A DNA stretch of 64,000 nt, taken from assembly GCF_001027285.1 (NCBI RefSeq), contig NZ_CP011509.1:10006501-10070500 (forward strand), given 5' to 3'. Each line of letters opens with the position of its first letter. Position 1 is the stretch's first letter. Made by a program: the position numbers and the translations under genes. This document shows, piece by piece, positions 55,832 through 64,000 of this stretch. Origin of the DNA: Archangium gephyra. GTDB lineage: Bacteria; Myxococcota; Myxococcia; Myxococcales; Myxococcaceae. Below the pieces are notes generated by a model. That model was given only the letters and a program-made list of their open reading frames with translations, made no database searches and was not told where the DNA came from.

Positions 55832-57919
55832 TTAACGCCCCAGGGCCACGGGCGACAGCCGCCCCAACGGGCGTACCTGCAGGTTCATGTCCAGCTCGCC
55901 ATAGGTGAGCACCGCGACGTCAGGGAAGGCGCCCTCGCACAGCTTGCGCAGGGTCCGCCGGACGTCGGGAGCCGTGAGCAGCACCGTCTGCCCCCCCGTG
56001 GCGAGGTGCTTCACCCCCTCCAGGATCTCCGCCACCCGCTCGGGCGAGGGCGCCGGCCCGCGGGGCCCGCCGGAGCGCAGCGTCTCCTCGATCTCCGGAT
56101 CCACCAGGTAGGCGAAGAGCGGCCCGGACGGGGCGAACTTGTGGCTGAGGTAGCGGGACAGCGCCTGACGGCAGCGCTCGGCCAGGGCCGTGGCATCCCC
56201 CTCGGTCGTGGGAGCCACCAGCGCCTCGAGGATGGCGCGCATGTTCCGGATGCTCACCTGCTCCTCCACGAGTTTGCGCAACACCTCGGTGAGCAGCGGC
56301 AGCGGGACCTTCTGGAGTGCCTCCTTCACCAGCGTGGGGGACTGGGCCTCGAGTCCGTCCAGCAGCCCCTGCACCTCCTGGATGCCGAGGAACCCCGCTG
56401 TCCGCGCGCGGAGGATGCCGCGCAGGTGCTCGGCGATGAGCTCGCCCGCGCTCCGGAGCGGAACCTGCGCCATCTCCAGCCGTGCACGCGCCTCCGCCGA
56501 CACACGGCTGATGGGTTTGCCGGTGGAGGGCTCCACCGCGAGCTCCGCCTTCAGTTCCAGGAAGGCCAGCTCCTCTGGCTGCGCCAGCGCATAGAGCGCC
56601 CCAGGCACCACCTGTCCCATCGCCGCGGGCACCTCGTCGACCAGGATGCGGTAGCTCCCCGCCGGCAGGTACGTGGCCTCGGTCCGCACCCGGATGCCCG
56701 GCACCCGCACGCCCAGCTCGTAGAACACCTCGTCCCGTATCCGGTTGAGCACCTGGTGCACGAACGCGCCCCCATTCTCCTGGGCGAGCGGGGTGAGGTC
56801 CGGCGAGAGGTCCACCGTCAGCGGGGCCACACCCACCGGTGCCACCGTGCTCTCGGGAGGCGCTCCCGGCCCACCTGGAGCCCCCTGCCCTGCTTCGGCT
56901 CTGCCTTCGGTCTGAGCCGCGGCGGCATCCTCCTCCGCCACGGCGGCCTTCATCCGCGCGAGGGAATGCGCCAGTGCGCCCAGGGCACCGCCCAGCCCAA
57001 GGAACGTCAGGTGCGGCATCCCCGGCATCGCGGCGAGGGCCACGCAGAGCCCGGCCACCACCCACAGCGCCTTCGCCTCGCCGAAGAGCTGCGCGCCAAT
57101 CTCCGCACCCAGCGAGTCGTCCTCCTTCTCCGAGGCCACACGCGTGACGACGAGGCCCGCCGCCACCGCGATGCACAGGGAGGGAATCTGTGACACCAGC
57201 CCATCACCAATGGCGATGAGGGCGTAGGTGGAGGCCGCGTCCACCATCGTCATTCCGTTCTGCAGGATGCCGATGCAGATACCGCCCAGGAGGTTCACCG
57301 CGACGATGACGAGGCCGGCGATGACATCGCCCTTCACGAACTTCATCGCGCCGTCCATGGCGCCGAACATCTGCGACTCGCGCTCCAGATTGCGGCGCCG
57401 GCGGCGCGCCTGTGCCTGATCGATGGCCCCCGCGCGCAGATCCGCGTCGATGGACATCTGCTTGCCCGGCATCGCGTCCAGGGTGAAGCGCGCGGAGACC
57501 TCGGCCACACGCTCGGCGCCCTTGGCCACCACGAGGAACTGCACCAGCGTGAGGATGGCGAAGATGACCGCGCCAACGACGTAGTCCCCCCGCACCACGA
57601 ACTCGCCGAAGGCCTGGATGACCTCGCCCGCATGTCCCTCCGCGAGCGCCAGCCGCGTGGACGACACGTTGAGCGAGAGCCGGAAGAGCGTGGTGAACAG
57701 CAGCAGGGTCGGGAAGGACGTCACCTTCAGCGCGTCCCGGGCGTAGAGCGCCGCCACCAGCAGCGCCACCGCCGCCGCCAGATTGATGGCCAGCCCCAGA
57801 TCCAACAGCCAGGGCGGCAGCGGGATGATGAGTGCACCAAGCACCGCGGCCATTGCCACCGCGAGCACCACGTCCGAGGACTTGCGCGCCCTCATGAGAA
57901 TCTTCATCAGTTGGTTCAT
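55832..57919 (-). CDS. sctV: Type III secretion export-gate protein SctV (FlhA family)
   Basis: A 695-residue protein: about eight N-terminal membrane helices with the FHIPEP-type loop (SFPTLLLFTTLFRLSLNVSSTRLAL, ARFTLDAMPGKQMSIDADLRAG), then a linker and a large cytoplasmic domain with four subdomains (from PLTVDLSPDLTPLAQENGG to the end) that forms the nonameric ring docking chaperone-substrate complexes. The Ala/Gly/Pro linker (EDAAAAQTEGRAEAGQGAPG) is longer than usual. It is the last gene of the operon, overlapping sctU by four bases and convergent with the IHF gene. Myxobacteria lack flagella, so a non-flagellar role is expected. Confidence 0.92.
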   Translation of the reverse strand: MNQLMKILMRARKSSDVVLAVAMAAVLGALIIPLPPWLLDLGLAINLAAAVALLVAALYARDALKVTSFPTLLLFTTLFRLSLNVSSTRLALAEGHAGEVIQAFGEFVVRGDYVVGAVIFAILTLVQFLVVAKGAERVAEVSARFTLDAMPGKQMSIDADLRAGAIDQAQARRRRRNLERESQMFGAMDGAMKFVKGDVIAGLVIVAVNLLGGICIGILQNGMTMVDAASTYALIAIGDGLVSQIPSLCIAVAAGLVVTRVASEKEDDSLGAEIGAQLFGEAKALWVVAGLCVALAAMPGMPHLTFLGLGGALGALAHSLARMKAAVAEEDAAAAQTEGRAEAGQGAPGGPGAPPESTVAPVGVAPLTVDLSPDLTPLAQENGGAFVHQVLNRIRDEVFYELGVRVPGIRVRTEATYLPAGSYRILVDEVPAAMGQVVPGALYALAQPEELAFLELKAELAVEPSTGKPISRVSAEARARLEMAQVPLRSAGELIAEHLRGILRARTAGFLGIQEVQGLLDGLEAQSPTLVKEALQKVPLPLLTEVLRKLVEEQVSIRNMRAILEALVAPTTEGDATALAERCRQALSRYLSHKFAPSGPLFAYLVDPEIEETLRSGGPRGPAPSPERVAEILEGVKHLATGGQTVLLTAPDVRRTLRKLCEGAFPDVAVLTYGELDMNLQVRPLGRLSPVALGR

Positions 57920-58962
57920 GACGTCTGCCTCCGTGGATGGTCGTCCACGTCCTGCGACTCCTGCGCTACCCGGAGGACCGCCGCGGCGGCCTGGTACAGT
58001 TCCTCGGGGATCTCCTCCCCGACGTCGTAGTGGATGAGGCTGCGGGCCAGAGGCACGTCCCGGACCACCGGGACTCCGAGCCGCTCGGCCTCGCGCCGCA
58101 GCGAGAGAGCGTCCGCCTCCCGCCCCTTGGCGACGAGATAGGGCGCCTCACACTCGTCCGTGGCATAGCGGAGCGCGATCGCGATGTGCGTGGGGTTGAC
58201 GACCACGACACTCGCCTTCTGCACTCCACGTGCCGCACCTCCCGCCGCCAGCTGCCGGTGCAGTGCCTTGCGCTGGCTCTTGTGGTGCGGGTCGCCCTCG
58301 CTCTCCTTGTACTCCCGCTTCACTTCCTCGCGCGTCATCATCAGGTCCTTCACGTGCTTGCGGCGCGCGAGCGCGTAGTCGCCCACGCCCAGCACCACCA
58401 GGACACACGCGAGCCGGAGGGTGAGCGGCCCGAGCCGGCCCAGGATGTGCTCCAGCCCCAACGTCCCCTCCAGCCAGGCGGTGCGGAGCACATCCGGTCC
58501 AGCCTCCACGGCCTCGCTCCAGACGAGCCACACCACCACCGCCGTCACGAGCAGCGCCTTGCCCAGCTCGATGAGCGGTCTCACGCTGAAGAGCTTCTTC
58601 AAGCCCTCCGCCGGGTTGATGCGCTCGAGCTTCGGCAGCACGTGCTCCGCGTTCAGTTCGAAGCCCACCGTGGCCACGGACACCACGAGCGATGCCAGCA
58701 ACGCGCCACCGAGCGCGGGCCCCACCAGGAGCGCCATCAATCCCACCGCTTCCTGCAATGCTCCCGTGGCCTCCTGGTGCAGCAGCAACCGGGCCGTCCA
58801 CTCCTTCAGCCTCGCGAAACCCGCGGGTGCCGATGCGGTGAGGCCGAGCAGACCTCCCAGTGTCACCACGCTGGAAGACAGCAGGCGGCTGCGCGGAATC
58901 TGTCCCTTGCGGCGCGCCTCGCGCAGGCGCTTCGCCGAGGGTTGTTCCGTCTTCTCGCTCAC
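57916..58962 (-). CDS. sctU: Type III secretion switch protein SctU (FlhB/YscU family)
   Basis: A 348-residue protein with four membrane helices and a C-terminal cytoplasmic domain bearing the autocleavage motif N256-P-T-H259, preceded by a family-typical basic linker (YKESEGDPHHKSQRKALH). Self-cleavage at this motif changes substrate specificity from rod/needle to late substrates. Start is GTG at 58962, within the sctT stop (GTGA overlap). It ends overlapping the sctV start. Confidence 0.93.
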   Translation of the reverse strand: MSEKTEQPSAKRLREARRKGQIPRSRLLSSSVVTLGGLLGLTASAPAGFARLKEWTARLLLHQEATGALQEAVGLMALLVGPALGGALLASLVVSVATVGFELNAEHVLPKLERINPAEGLKKLFSVRPLIELGKALLVTAVVVWLVWSEAVEAGPDVLRTAWLEGTLGLEHILGRLGPLTLRLACVLVVLGVGDYALARRKHVKDLMMTREEVKREYKESEGDPHHKSQRKALHRQLAAGGAARGVQKASVVVVNPTHIAIALRYATDECEAPYLVAKGREADALSLRREAERLGVPVVRDVPLARSLIHYDVGEEIPEELYQAAAAVLRVAQESQDVDDHPRRQTS

Positions 58963-59753
58963 CGCGCCACCTCCCCGAGCCGGAACAGCGCCCCGTCCAC
59001 CGAGAGGAAGCCCGCGAGCAGCCGCTCACAGAGGATGCCCACCGCGAGCCACAGCAATGCGCCTCCCGCGAGGATGCGCAGGGGGGCTCCCAGGTCCTGG
59101 AGGTTCACCTGGGGCGCGGCGCGCGACACCATCCCCAACAGACAGTCCACCGCCATGACCGCCGCGGCGATGGGGGCACCCACCGCGAGCCCCGTGGCCA
59201 TCGCGCCCCCAGCGAGCCCCACCACATGCATCACCGCCGCCTCGGTGGGCACGTACGCGCCGAGCCGCACCCACCCGAAGCCACGCACCAGCCCGGAGAG
59301 CACGACGGGCATCAGCCCGCCCGTCACCACCAGTCCCACGAGCAGCTGGTAGAGCGCATCCCCCGTGGCGGATTCCCGCGTCCCGGCCACCGGCAGGCTC
59401 GCTTCCGCCGAAGTGCCCCGAAACAGGTCGATGAAGCGCCCACCCATCCGCGCCGCATCGAAGGGCAGCGCCGCCACCAGCCCCACGGACGTGCCGTAGG
59501 TGAGCTCCTTCACCGCCATGGCCGCCAGTTGCAGCGGGGTCTCCACCGGCTCCGGCAGAGACACACCCGCCACATGGTGCAGGAAGAGCGCGAGGCTCAG
59601 CACCAGGGCGAGCTTCACCGTTGTCGGCGCCGCCTGTCCTCCCAGAAGGGGGCAGAGGAAGGCCACCGGCAACAGGCGCGCGGAGCACAGGGCCACCACC
59701 ACCATGCTCGGCCCCAGCGGCGCCAGTTGTGCGCGAAGCAGCTCGAGGTTCAC
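58959..59753 (-). CDS. sctT: Type III secretion export-gate protein SctT (FliR family)
   Basis: A 264-residue polytopic membrane protein with about six hydrophobic segments, matching FliR/YscT (RLLPVAFLCPLLGGQAAPTTVK near the start, GAPIAAAVMAVDCLLGMVSRAAPQVN). The start is GTG at 59753 in a GTGA overlap with sctS; a longer frame upstream overlaps sctS and was rejected. SctT with SctR and SctS forms the export-gate pore. Confidence 0.9.
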   Translation of the reverse strand: MNLELLRAQLAPLGPSMVVVALCSARLLPVAFLCPLLGGQAAPTTVKLALVLSLALFLHHVAGVSLPEPVETPLQLAAMAVKELTYGTSVGLVAALPFDAARMGGRFIDLFRGTSAEASLPVAGTRESATGDALYQLLVGLVVTGGLMPVVLSGLVRGFGWVRLGAYVPTEAAVMHVVGLAGGAMATGLAVGAPIAAAVMAVDCLLGMVSRAAPQVNLQDLGAPLRILAGGALLWLAVGILCERLLAGFLSVDGALFRLGEVAR

Positions 59754-60019
59754 CCGCCGACCTCCGCGATGACCCTCAGGACCTGATGCGCGAAGAGCGT
59801 GAGCTGACCGGCAATCCACGGTCCGGCCACCACCAGCGCCAGCACCGCCGCGCACAGCTTCGGCACCACCGTGAGGGTGCTCTCCTGGAGCTGCGTGGTG
59901 GCCTGGAAGAGGCTCATCAGGAAACCCACCACCAGACTGGCTCCGATGGGCGGCAGGGACGCGAGCACCATCAGCAGCAGGGCCTCGCGGCCCAGGGCGA
60001 GCAGGACGTCTTGGCTCAT
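59750..60019 (-). CDS. sctS: Type III secretion export-gate protein SctS (FliQ family)
   Basis: An 89-residue hairpin membrane protein with two long hydrophobic segments and the FliQ pattern (GREALLLMVLASLPPIGASLVVGFLMSLFQATTQLQESTLTVVPK). The ATG at 60019 starts just 4 bp after the sctR stop and gives the normal family length; the longer upstream frame runs into sctR. Confidence 0.92.
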   Translation of the reverse strand: MSQDVLLALGREALLLMVLASLPPIGASLVVGFLMSLFQATTQLQESTLTVVPKLCAAVLALVVAGPWIAGQLTLFAHQVLRVIAEVGG

Positions 60020-60023
60020 GACA

Positions 60024-60749
60024 TCACCGGTAGCCAAGGATGAGGCCCCGCGCGAGCAGCGCCCAGCCATCCACGGCGACGAAGAGGAGGATCTTGAAGG
60101 GCAGGCTCACCTGGCTCGGCGACAACGACTGCATCCCGAGCGCGAGCAGGATGTTGGCGATGACCATGTCCAGCACCAGGAACGGGAGGAACACGAGGAA
60201 GCCAATCTGGAAGGCCTCCGTCAGCTCGGTGATGACGAAGGCCGGAATGACCACGAAGAGGTCGTCCTCGTGCACCGCGTCCGCCTCGTCCGGCGGCCGC
60301 AGCTCGCGCGCCAGCTCCAGGAAGCGGGCCCGCTCCTCCGGACTGCCATGCTTCACCAGGAAGGTGCGCAGCGGCTCGGTCACCCTCCCCGCTGCGCCGA
60401 GGATCTGCGCACCGGAGCCGACGTCCTGGTAGACGGCCTGCCCCACGTCGTACATGCGCTCCATCACCGGCGCCATGATGTGCCCCGTCAGCACCGCCGC
60501 GAGTCCCGTGAGAACAATGGTGGGCGGAGCCTGCTGCGTTCCCATCGCGGAGCGGGCCAGCGACAGCACCACGGCGATCTTCGAGAAGCTCGTCAGCATC
60601 AGCACCGCGAAGGGCAGCAGCGACATCAGCGCCAGCATCCCCATCATCGACAGCGGGCTTCCGGCGAAGGACAGCTGCGAGAGCGGTGTCTCCGCCGCCG
60701 AGGCCACCCCGGGGACAAACACCCCCAGCACGAGCAACGCGCGGCTCAT
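60024..60749 (-). CDS. sctR: Type III secretion export-gate protein SctR (FliP family)
   Basis: A 241-residue protein with a cleavable-signal-like first segment (ALLVLGVFVPGVASAA) and four membrane helices. It carries the FliP signatures LTSFSKIAVVLSLARSAMGTQQAPP and GFLVFLPFLVLDMVIANILLALGMQ. It is the core subunit of the export gate (five SctR per pore). Start overlaps the stop of the FliO-like gene by four bases. Confidence 0.93.
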   Translation of the reverse strand: MSRALLVLGVFVPGVASAAETPLSQLSFAGSPLSMMGMLALMSLLPFAVLMLTSFSKIAVVLSLARSAMGTQQAPPTIVLTGLAAVLTGHIMAPVMERMYDVGQAVYQDVGSGAQILGAAGRVTEPLRTFLVKHGSPEERARFLELARELRPPDEADAVHEDDLFVVIPAFVITELTEAFQIGFLVFLPFLVLDMVIANILLALGMQSLSPSQVSLPFKILLFVAVDGWALLARGLILGYR

Positions 60750-61162
60750 GACAGGGTCTCCTTCTCGTGGGAGCGGGCCACCGTGCGCCGCTTCGACCGG
60801 GTCTTCACGCGCACCGGGGTGTGCGCCCGGCGGATCTCCGCGAAGGAGTCTCCGAAGGCCACGAGGTAGCGGCTCCCCTCCACCTCCACCAGGGCCAGGC
60901 CACATCGCTGCGACAGGCCCGTCCTGGACACCACCCGCATGCGCTCGGTGAGGGCGAAACGGACATCGGCCCGTCCACGCCTCACGAGCCACCAGCCCAG
61001 GCCTCCCAGCGCCGCGGCCCCCAGCAGCCCCCGGGCCAACACCGCCGCCGAGACGCCTCCCAGCGGGGCCAGTACCGCCAGCCCGAGCACGAGCCCAAGT
61101 GCCAGCAACAGCTTGTTCCGCGGAGACACGGAGCCGGACAGGGTCTTCATCGGCGCGCTCAC
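60746..61162 (-). CDS. FliO-like export-gate assembly protein
   Basis: A 138-residue protein with two hydrophobic segments (LLLALGLVLGLAVLAPLGG and a second) followed by a cytoplasmic domain containing RTGLSQRCGLALVEVEGSRYLVAFGDSF, which resembles FliO/MopB, the flagellar chaperone that assembles FliP (SctR) rings. Most non-flagellar injectisomes lack FliO. It sits exactly where fliO lies in flagellar operons, directly before the fliP homologue, with ATGA overlaps on both sides. Family assignment is by motif and position, so moderately sure. Confidence 0.7.
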   Translation of the reverse strand: MSAPMKTLSGSVSPRNKLLLALGLVLGLAVLAPLGGVSAAVLARGLLGAAALGGLGWWLVRRGRADVRFALTERMRVVSRTGLSQRCGLALVEVEGSRYLVAFGDSFAEIRRAHTPVRVKTRSKRRTVARSHEKETLS

Positions 61163-62313
61163 GGCAGCAGGGTGAGGATGCGGGCCCCCACCTCTCCCTC
61201 GATGTCCACGAGCTCCGCCCGGGCCACCGCCCGGTCGCCCACGCGCAGCAGCACCGGCTCGCTCGCGTTGATGTGCAGCGGCAGCAGCGCTCCCGGCTTC
61301 AACCCCGCCAGCTCCGAGAGCGGCAACAGCAGCCGCGTCAGCTCGATCTCCACTTCCACCGGCAGCGGGGGCATGCCCTCGCTCCGCTCGATTACGGTCG
61401 CCATGTCCGACTCCTGGAAAAGTCCGCGCCTGCGCGCGTGGTTCAACGAGAAACCCTCGGGCGTGAAGTCACCCATCAGCTCGAAGCCGCGCATGACGAG
61501 GCGCCCGGCACCCGACAGGCCCGTCCCCTCCTGGCGCAGCCTCTCGAAGAGCACGACGTCCCCCGGCCCCAGTGACTCCAGCGCCCTGCGCGGCAGGGAC
61601 GTGCTGCCCACGAAGCAGCGGGCCTCCAACCGCGCCGCTAGCACCTCGGGAGCGAGCTCCACGTCACGCTCCGCTGGCAGCTCCTTCAGCGCTCCTTCGA
61701 GCACCACCGCGGGCAGGACCAGCCGCCCCCCCGCCGTCGTCTGCCCCACCGTCACCGTCAGCTCCACCCCCAGGTGGCGCTGCCGGGCATCGAGACGCGT
61801 CAACGCCTCCGTGCGACTCATCGTCACCCCCGCCAGGCGCGGACCGAACCTCCGCTGCAGTTCCGGTTGGCCGCGCAGCGCGTACAGCGCCGACAGGCCC
61901 AGGAAGGCGAAGGAGGCCTCCTCCAGGCGCGTCAGCTCCGTGATGGGGCCGGGCTTCGTCCCCGCCCCCGCCATGCGCTCCAGCGCGGCGAAGAGCACCG
62001 GCGGCTCCAACTCCAGCACTCCCATCCCTCCCGTCGCCGACAGCTCCACCAGGGCGAAGGCCGCCGTGTGCGCCAGCCCCGTCGCCGGCATCACCACCGC
62101 CTCCAGCAATCGCGCCTCCGCTCGGACGGGACACCCCAACTCCCCGCCAAGTGCCTCGCACACGCCCTGCAACGCCTGCCGCGCGAGCCGCACCACCTGG
62201 GGCCGCTCGTGCAGCGTCACGTGGGCCCGTGCCAGCCGGCGCGTGCCGAGCCGGCGCAGCGTCATCGGCTTCAATTTCGTGGACTGGCTGCTCTCTTCGA
62301 CTGGACTTCGCAT
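61159..62313 (-). CDS. sctQ: Type III secretion sorting-platform/C-ring protein SctQ
   Basis: A 384-residue soluble protein with a poorly conserved N-terminal part and a SpoA/SPOA domain at the end (LPVEVEIELTRLLLPLSELAGLKPGALLPL, then VARAELVDIEGEVGARI), as in FliM/FliN/YscQ. It builds the cytoplasmic sorting platform at the base of the secretion apparatus. It overlaps the FliO-like gene by four bases; 114 bp separate it from the preceding unknown gene, the largest gap in the operon. Confidence 0.85.
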   Translation of the reverse strand: MRSPVEESSQSTKLKPMTLRRLGTRRLARAHVTLHERPQVVRLARQALQGVCEALGGELGCPVRAEARLLEAVVMPATGLAHTAAFALVELSATGGMGVLELEPPVLFAALERMAGAGTKPGPITELTRLEEASFAFLGLSALYALRGQPELQRRFGPRLAGVTMSRTEALTRLDARQRHLGVELTVTVGQTTAGGRLVLPAVVLEGALKELPAERDVELAPEVLAARLEARCFVGSTSLPRRALESLGPGDVVLFERLRQEGTGLSGAGRLVMRGFELMGDFTPEGFSLNHARRRGLFQESDMATVIERSEGMPPLPVEVEIELTRLLLPLSELAGLKPGALLPLHINASEPVLLRVGDRAVARAELVDIEGEVGARILTLLP

Positions 62314-62427
62314 GGTTCGCTCCGTGCCGCGGACGCACCGCTCCTGTTCACGGCCGATGCCAACGGCCGTGCTCGCGAAAACGAGGGGTTGGATGTCAGG
62401 GGCCGTCCCAGCTCGGGACGGGGTGTC

Positions 62428-62943
62428 TCAACGCGTGGCTTCGCGGAGGAGCCGCTCGGCCAGCGCGCATACCGCCGGGGTGGCCGCAGCGTCGGGCGGT
62501 TCCACCTGGCGCTCCGGAAAGAGGCCCCGGTGATAGGGCGGGAGCCTTCGGAAGAGTTCCCGCCTCAGGACCTCCGGAGCCTCCTCCATCACCGCCCGTA
62601 GCCGCGCCGCGGCCTCCGTCCGCACACCGAACTCCACCGCCACCCGCGCCTGCCTCGTCGCCGAGGAGAGGGCGATGAACCCGGCCAGGTGGTTCTTCGC
62701 CTGCCGCGCCTCGGGCTCCCTCAACCCCTCGAGCAATGCCCCCGCCCGCTCCCGCCCGAAGACCAGCGCCACCAGGGCAATCCGCTCCACCGGCAGCGAG
62801 ACCGGAGGCGGGCCCTTCACCGGCTCCGGGGACGCCGGCCCCTTCACGGGCCCAGGCGACGGACTCCGAGGCACCCGGACCGCTACCGTCTGCTCTGGCC
62901 CTGGCGTCCCGGCACCAGGGCGCTCGATGCGTGTCACCTCCAT
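62428..62943 (-). CDS. Type III operon protein of unknown function
   Basis: A 171-residue protein with a Pro/Gly/Val-rich N-terminal third (SPSPGPVKGPASPEPVKGP) and a helical C-terminal part (RQAKNHLAGFIALSS, TEAAARLRAVMEEAPEVLRRELFRRLPPYH). It lies between sctJ and sctQ, where other systems have sctK, sctL or related cytoplasmic platform proteins, but I see no convincing similarity. A cytoplasmic accessory role is inferred from position only. Confidence 0.6.
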   Translation of the reverse strand: MEVTRIERPGAGTPGPEQTVAVRVPRSPSPGPVKGPASPEPVKGPPPVSLPVERIALVALVFGRERAGALLEGLREPEARQAKNHLAGFIALSSATRQARVAVEFGVRTEAAARLRAVMEEAPEVLRRELFRRLPPYHRGLFPERQVEPPDAAATPAVCALAERLLREATR

Positions 62944-62963
62944 GGCTCATCCCTCCTGGAAGC

Positions 62964-63758
62964 TCACGCCACCTTGCGCGCGGCCCCGGCCGTCACCACC
63001 GGACGCGTGGGAGCCGGTGCAGCCACGGGCTTCGCTTCCGCCATCGCGCGGTAGTGCCGCAGACGCAGCGTCATGAGGATCAACCCCACCGACAGCCCCG
63101 TGACCGCCAGCGACAGCACCGCCAGCAGCACCCGCAGCCGTGTCAGCGGAGACGCCCCCGGCGGGGGCGCCACCACCCGCGTGGACACCTCGTCCACCAT
63201 CAGGGACACCGACTCCGCCGAGAGCCCCTCCACGCCGCCCGCGAGGAGCGAGCGCAACAGCTCCCGCGAGCCCTTGATCGTCTCCGCGTAGCCGGGTGCC
63301 ACGCGCAGCATCGCCGAGGCCTTCGCGGGCACCGGCTGCTGTCCGGGCCTCGGCGGCGCGGGGACCACCAGGTGCACGCGCGCGAGGATGACCCCCTCCA
63401 CCGTCTGGAGCGTCTTCTCCAGCCCCTGCTCCATCACCCTCACCCGGCACAGCTGCTCCTCCACCGGCGTCCGCACCAGCCCGCCTCCGCCGAAGACGTC
63501 ACAGCCCTCGTCCGCCACGGGCCTCGGCAGCCCCAGCTCCGCGAGAATCCGCACCGCGTCCGAGGACTGTTCCTCCCTCACCTCGATGGCCCACGTGGGC
63601 TTCTTGCCCGCCTCGGGCACCTTGCGCGCGTCGAGCCCCCGCTCGACGAGCACCGTCTGCAACTCGTTGGCCTGGCGCTCGTCCAGGCCGTGCTGGATGC
63701 GCTCCCCACACCCCGTGGCGCACAGGAGCAGCAGCAAGAGACAACGTCGGAAGTCCAT
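62964..63758 (-). CDS. sctJ: Type III secretion inner-ring lipoprotein SctJ
   Basis: A 264-residue protein with a lipobox (LLLCATGC), the ring-building domains typical of EscJ/YscJ/PrgK (ERGLDARKVPEAGKKPTWAIEV, then VEEQLCRVRVMEQGLEKTLQTVEGVILARVHLVVP) and a C-terminal membrane helix (VLLAVLSLAVTGLSVGLILM). It forms the inner-membrane ring. The ATG at 63758, behind AGGA, is preferred; a GTG at 63770 overlapping the sctI stop is the alternative. Confidence 0.92.
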   Translation of the reverse strand: MDFRRCLLLLLLCATGCGERIQHGLDERQANELQTVLVERGLDARKVPEAGKKPTWAIEVREEQSSDAVRILAELGLPRPVADEGCDVFGGGGLVRTPVEEQLCRVRVMEQGLEKTLQTVEGVILARVHLVVPAPPRPGQQPVPAKASAMLRVAPGYAETIKGSRELLRSLLAGGVEGLSAESVSLMVDEVSTRVVAPPPGASPLTRLRVLLAVLSLAVTGLSVGLILMTLRLRHYRAMAEAKPVAAPAPTRPVVTAGAARKVA

Positions 63759-63766
63759 GGGAGTCC

Positions 63767-64000
63767 TCACACCTGGGTCTGCAGCACCTGCTTGACGCCA
63801 CCGGTCGCCTTCTCGACGACCTTCCCGGCGAGCTCGAGCTCCTGACTCGCCCGATACACGTGGGCCTGGACGGCCAGCAGCTCGGCCGGGGAGAACGACT
63901 TGCCGGACTCGGCCAACGCCAGGAGGTTGTCCAACCGCTTCTGCGCCTCCGTCACCCGGTCCAGCACCCGCACCGCCTGCTGGGACCTCGCCGCCTGGAC
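63767..64000 (-). CDS. sctI: Type III secretion inner-rod protein SctI (start beyond window)
   Basis: The C-terminal 77 residues of a small helical protein are visible; the start lies right of the window. The sequence (KSFSPAELLAVQAHVYRASQELELAGKVVEKATGGVKQVLQTQV, in part) closely matches the conserved C-terminus of EscI/YscI/HrpB inner-rod proteins. Position directly before sctJ agrees. Confidence 0.85.
   Translation of the reverse strand, partial: VQAARSQQAVRVLDRVTEAQKRLDNLLALAESGKSFSPAELLAVQAHVYRASQELELAGKVVEKATGGVKQVLQTQV

Overview
The window reads as chromosomal DNA of a myxobacterium (Myxococcota), most likely of the Cystobacter/Archangium type. GC content is very high throughout. Lineage-specific markers support this: an adjacent CarD-CarG pair with four AT-hooks, a two-part PilZ protein, imm11-type immunity proteins, many small Cys-rich lipoproteins, and a flagellar-like type III secretion operon. 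Gene assignment rests on reading the translated sequence and motifs; no database search was possible.

Layout. 1-5040: a truncated beta-lactamase-fold protein, a hemerythrin-like protein and five envelope proteins of unknown or loosely known role. 5047-8716: an accessory patch with two polymorphic-toxin immunity genes, a gene broken by an in-frame TAG, and a lower-GC PIN-nuclease/membrane protein. 8717-26668: a nearly complete division and cell-wall (dcw) cluster on the minus strand, in transcription order mraZ - STAS gene - rsmH - ftsL - ftsI - murE - murF - mraY - murD - ftsW - murG - murC - murB - ddl - ftsQ - ftsA. It starts at a clear sigma-70-type promoter with four 10-bp-spaced MraZ boxes and ends at a strong terminator just after ftsA; ftsZ is not present.

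26830-33234: lipoproteins, a tandem PilZ protein, an acyl-CoA dehydrogenase and an App1-type phosphatase. 33487-37840: carD, carG, a membrane-anchored protein and a GT39-type glycosyltransferase, probably one transcription unit. 38708-43757: an iron alcohol dehydrogenase, a glutamine-synthetase-like ligase and an aldehyde dehydrogenase, with a divergent glutamine amidotransferase, suggesting amine catabolism. 44274-55361: an AI-2E family transporter, rho, ligA (split by a one-base frameshift), acylphosphatase, an RNase E/G with a large insert in its S1 domain, and a BrkB-type membrane protein. 55486-55824: an IHF/HU protein.

55832-64000: a type III secretion export-apparatus operon on the minus strand, in transcription order sctI (cut by the edge) - sctJ - unknown - sctQ - fliO-like - sctR - sctS - sctT - sctU - sctV, with mostly 4-base start/stop overlaps. 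A repeated GC-rich hairpin element occurs four times, each time just after a gene and pointing in the direction of that gene's transcription. The points most worth a second look are the accessory patch where ftsZ would be expected, the ligA frameshift, the STAS gene inside dcw, the RNase E/G insert, and FliO in a type III operon.
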